DNA from: Candidatus Nomurabacteria bacterium
Lineage (GTDB): Bacteria; Patescibacteriota; Minisyncoccia; Phycocordibacterales; UBA9973
Assembly (NCBI GenBank): GCA_943356395.1
Contig: CALRFC010000022.1
Coordinates: forward strand, 1 to 11,481
DNA: 11,481 nt
Reading direction: 5' to 3'
Both the position numbers and the translations under genes were made by a program. Shown here one piece after another: positions 10,826-11,481 of this stretch; the first letter of the stretch is position 1, and every line of letters begins with the position of its first letter. The notes beneath the pieces are model-generated. The model did not search any database, had not been told where the DNA came from, and saw only the letters and a list, made by a program, of their open reading frames with translations.

Positions 10826-11481
10826 ATGAAGTCCTACAGATATTCTCCACTGAAACGCATCGCGAAAATAATCTATCGTCAATTTAGTCCTGTTCCAAAA
10901 TCGCCATGGACAGCTGGTCATATTGATGATATCTGCGCGGTCAATCTTGCTCCTCCGCAAAAACTCGTTGACTTTTTTACAGATTGCCTCGTGAGATTGA
11001 AGGAAATTAAAGGCGATGAGGTGGGCGATTATTTAGAATTCGGAGTTTTTAACGGCAACTCTATTGGAAGTATGTATCTGGCTCGCGAGGCCACGAGCTT
11101 GAAGTCAACGAGACTTTTTGGTTTTGATGCTTTCGAAGGTTTGCCTGCTAATTCTGAAAATGAAGACGATGGAGTTTGGAAAAAAGGTTTTTACACTTGC
11201 TCGTTTGAACAAATGCAAAATTGTCTTTCACGAAGAAGCGTCGATCCGAATGCTATTACATGGGTAAAAGGCTGGTATGACAAGACGCTTAATGACGAGA
11301 CAATCAACAAATTTAATTTGCGAAAAATCGGTCTCGTTTTTATAGACTGCGATACTTATAGCTCGTCAAAAGCTGTTCTCAATTTTCTTCGTCCTCTCAT
11401 CACTGAACCTGTGATACTTTGTTTTGACGATTGGAAGTTGAACGACCTTGATATTAAGGGGATGGGAGAATATAAATCGTT
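10826..11481 (+). CDS. TylF/MycF-like SAM-dependent methyltransferase, 3' end missing
   Basis: The visible 218 residues (from ATG 10826) form a class I Rossmann methyltransferase of the macrocin O-methyltransferase (TylF) group, which methylates sugar hydroxyls. Visible motifs are the SAM-binding YLEFGVFNGNSIGS (69-82), the characteristic FGFDAFEGLP (98-107), VFIDCDTYSSSKAVLNFL (171-188) and FDDW (200-203). Asp174/Asp176 and Asp201/Asp202 match the metal- and substrate-binding acidic residues of MycF-type enzymes. TylF relatives are common in polysaccharide and glycan gene clusters as well as macrolide pathways, so a cell-surface glycan role is likelier here. Composition is more AT-rich than parB or the RSH gene, consistent with an accessory region starting after tRNA-Leu. 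The exact substrate cannot be told. Confidence 0.88.
   Translation, partial: MKSYRYSPLKRIAKIIYRQFSPVPKSPWTAGHIDDICAVNLAPPQKLVDFFTDCLVRLKEIKGDEVGDYLEFGVFNGNSIGSMYLAREATSLKSTRLFGFDAFEGLPANSENEDDGVWKKGFYTCSFEQMQNCLSRRSVDPNAITWVKGWYDKTLNDETINKFNLRKIGLVFIDCDTYSSSKAVLNFLRPLITEPVILCFDDWKLNDLDIKGMGEYKS

Noticed and set aside
10616..10960. In-frame upstream extension of parB to 453 aa
   Set aside because: The extension is antisense to tRNA-Leu (10711-10791) and runs into the methyltransferase; the ParB fold begins naturally after ATG 10615.

Overview
This window looks like chromosome from a Candidate Phyla Radiation (Patescibacteria) bacterium, most likely a Parcubacteria/Paceibacteria-type lineage. 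The reasons are indirect. Housekeeping proteins are compact or trimmed (a RelA/SpoT enzyme of 486 aa that stops after TGS). Coding regions of moderate GC are separated by very AT-rich spacers with long hairpins. Start codons lack Shine-Dalgarno sequences and several sit just after a -10 box. TGA is used as a stop, so this is not the recoded Gracilibacteria/SR1 code. The lineage is inference; no rRNA is present.

Layout. Positions 1-3001 hold three minus-strand genes: serS (seryl-tRNA synthetase), an ftsQ-like divisome gene and a dus tRNA-dihydrouridine synthase cut by the left edge. They are separated by hairpin- and repeat-bearing spacers. A 212-bp divergent spacer with a structured inverted-repeat element lies between serS and plus-strand dprA. 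An orphan small membrane-anchored protein (4252-4695, with its own promoter and terminator) follows, then topA (4770-6980). After topA comes a 594-bp stretch without an intact gene. It holds a diverged second copy of the last 24 codons of topA, two related hairpins, and two opposed terminators, one of which implies a minus-strand transcript. Next are a stand-alone CheY-like receiver (7575-7982) and a bifunctional-type RSH (p)ppGpp enzyme (8125-9585). parB is convergent with it (9599-10615, minus). tRNA-Leu(CAA) follows (10711-10791), and a lower-GC TylF-like methyltransferase runs off the right edge.

How it fits together. Most genes are informational or cell-cycle functions: tRNA charging and modification, supercoil relaxation, ssDNA/RecA loading, chromosome partition, septation and the stringent response. 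The right end after tRNA-Leu looks like the start of an accessory surface-glycan or natural-product type region.

The most interesting signals are not in the proteins. (1) Intergenic spacers carry degenerate 7-bp-period repeats, including an inverted pair of four-unit arrays. (2) ftsQ, dprA and the receiver gene each have a -10 box exactly 6 nt before the start codon, suggesting leaderless transcripts. (3) A fossil topA tail lies downstream of topA and may be a gene-replacement scar. (4) A hairpin-rich inverted-repeat leader sits upstream of serS. (5) A possible minus-strand small RNA lies between topA and the receiver gene.
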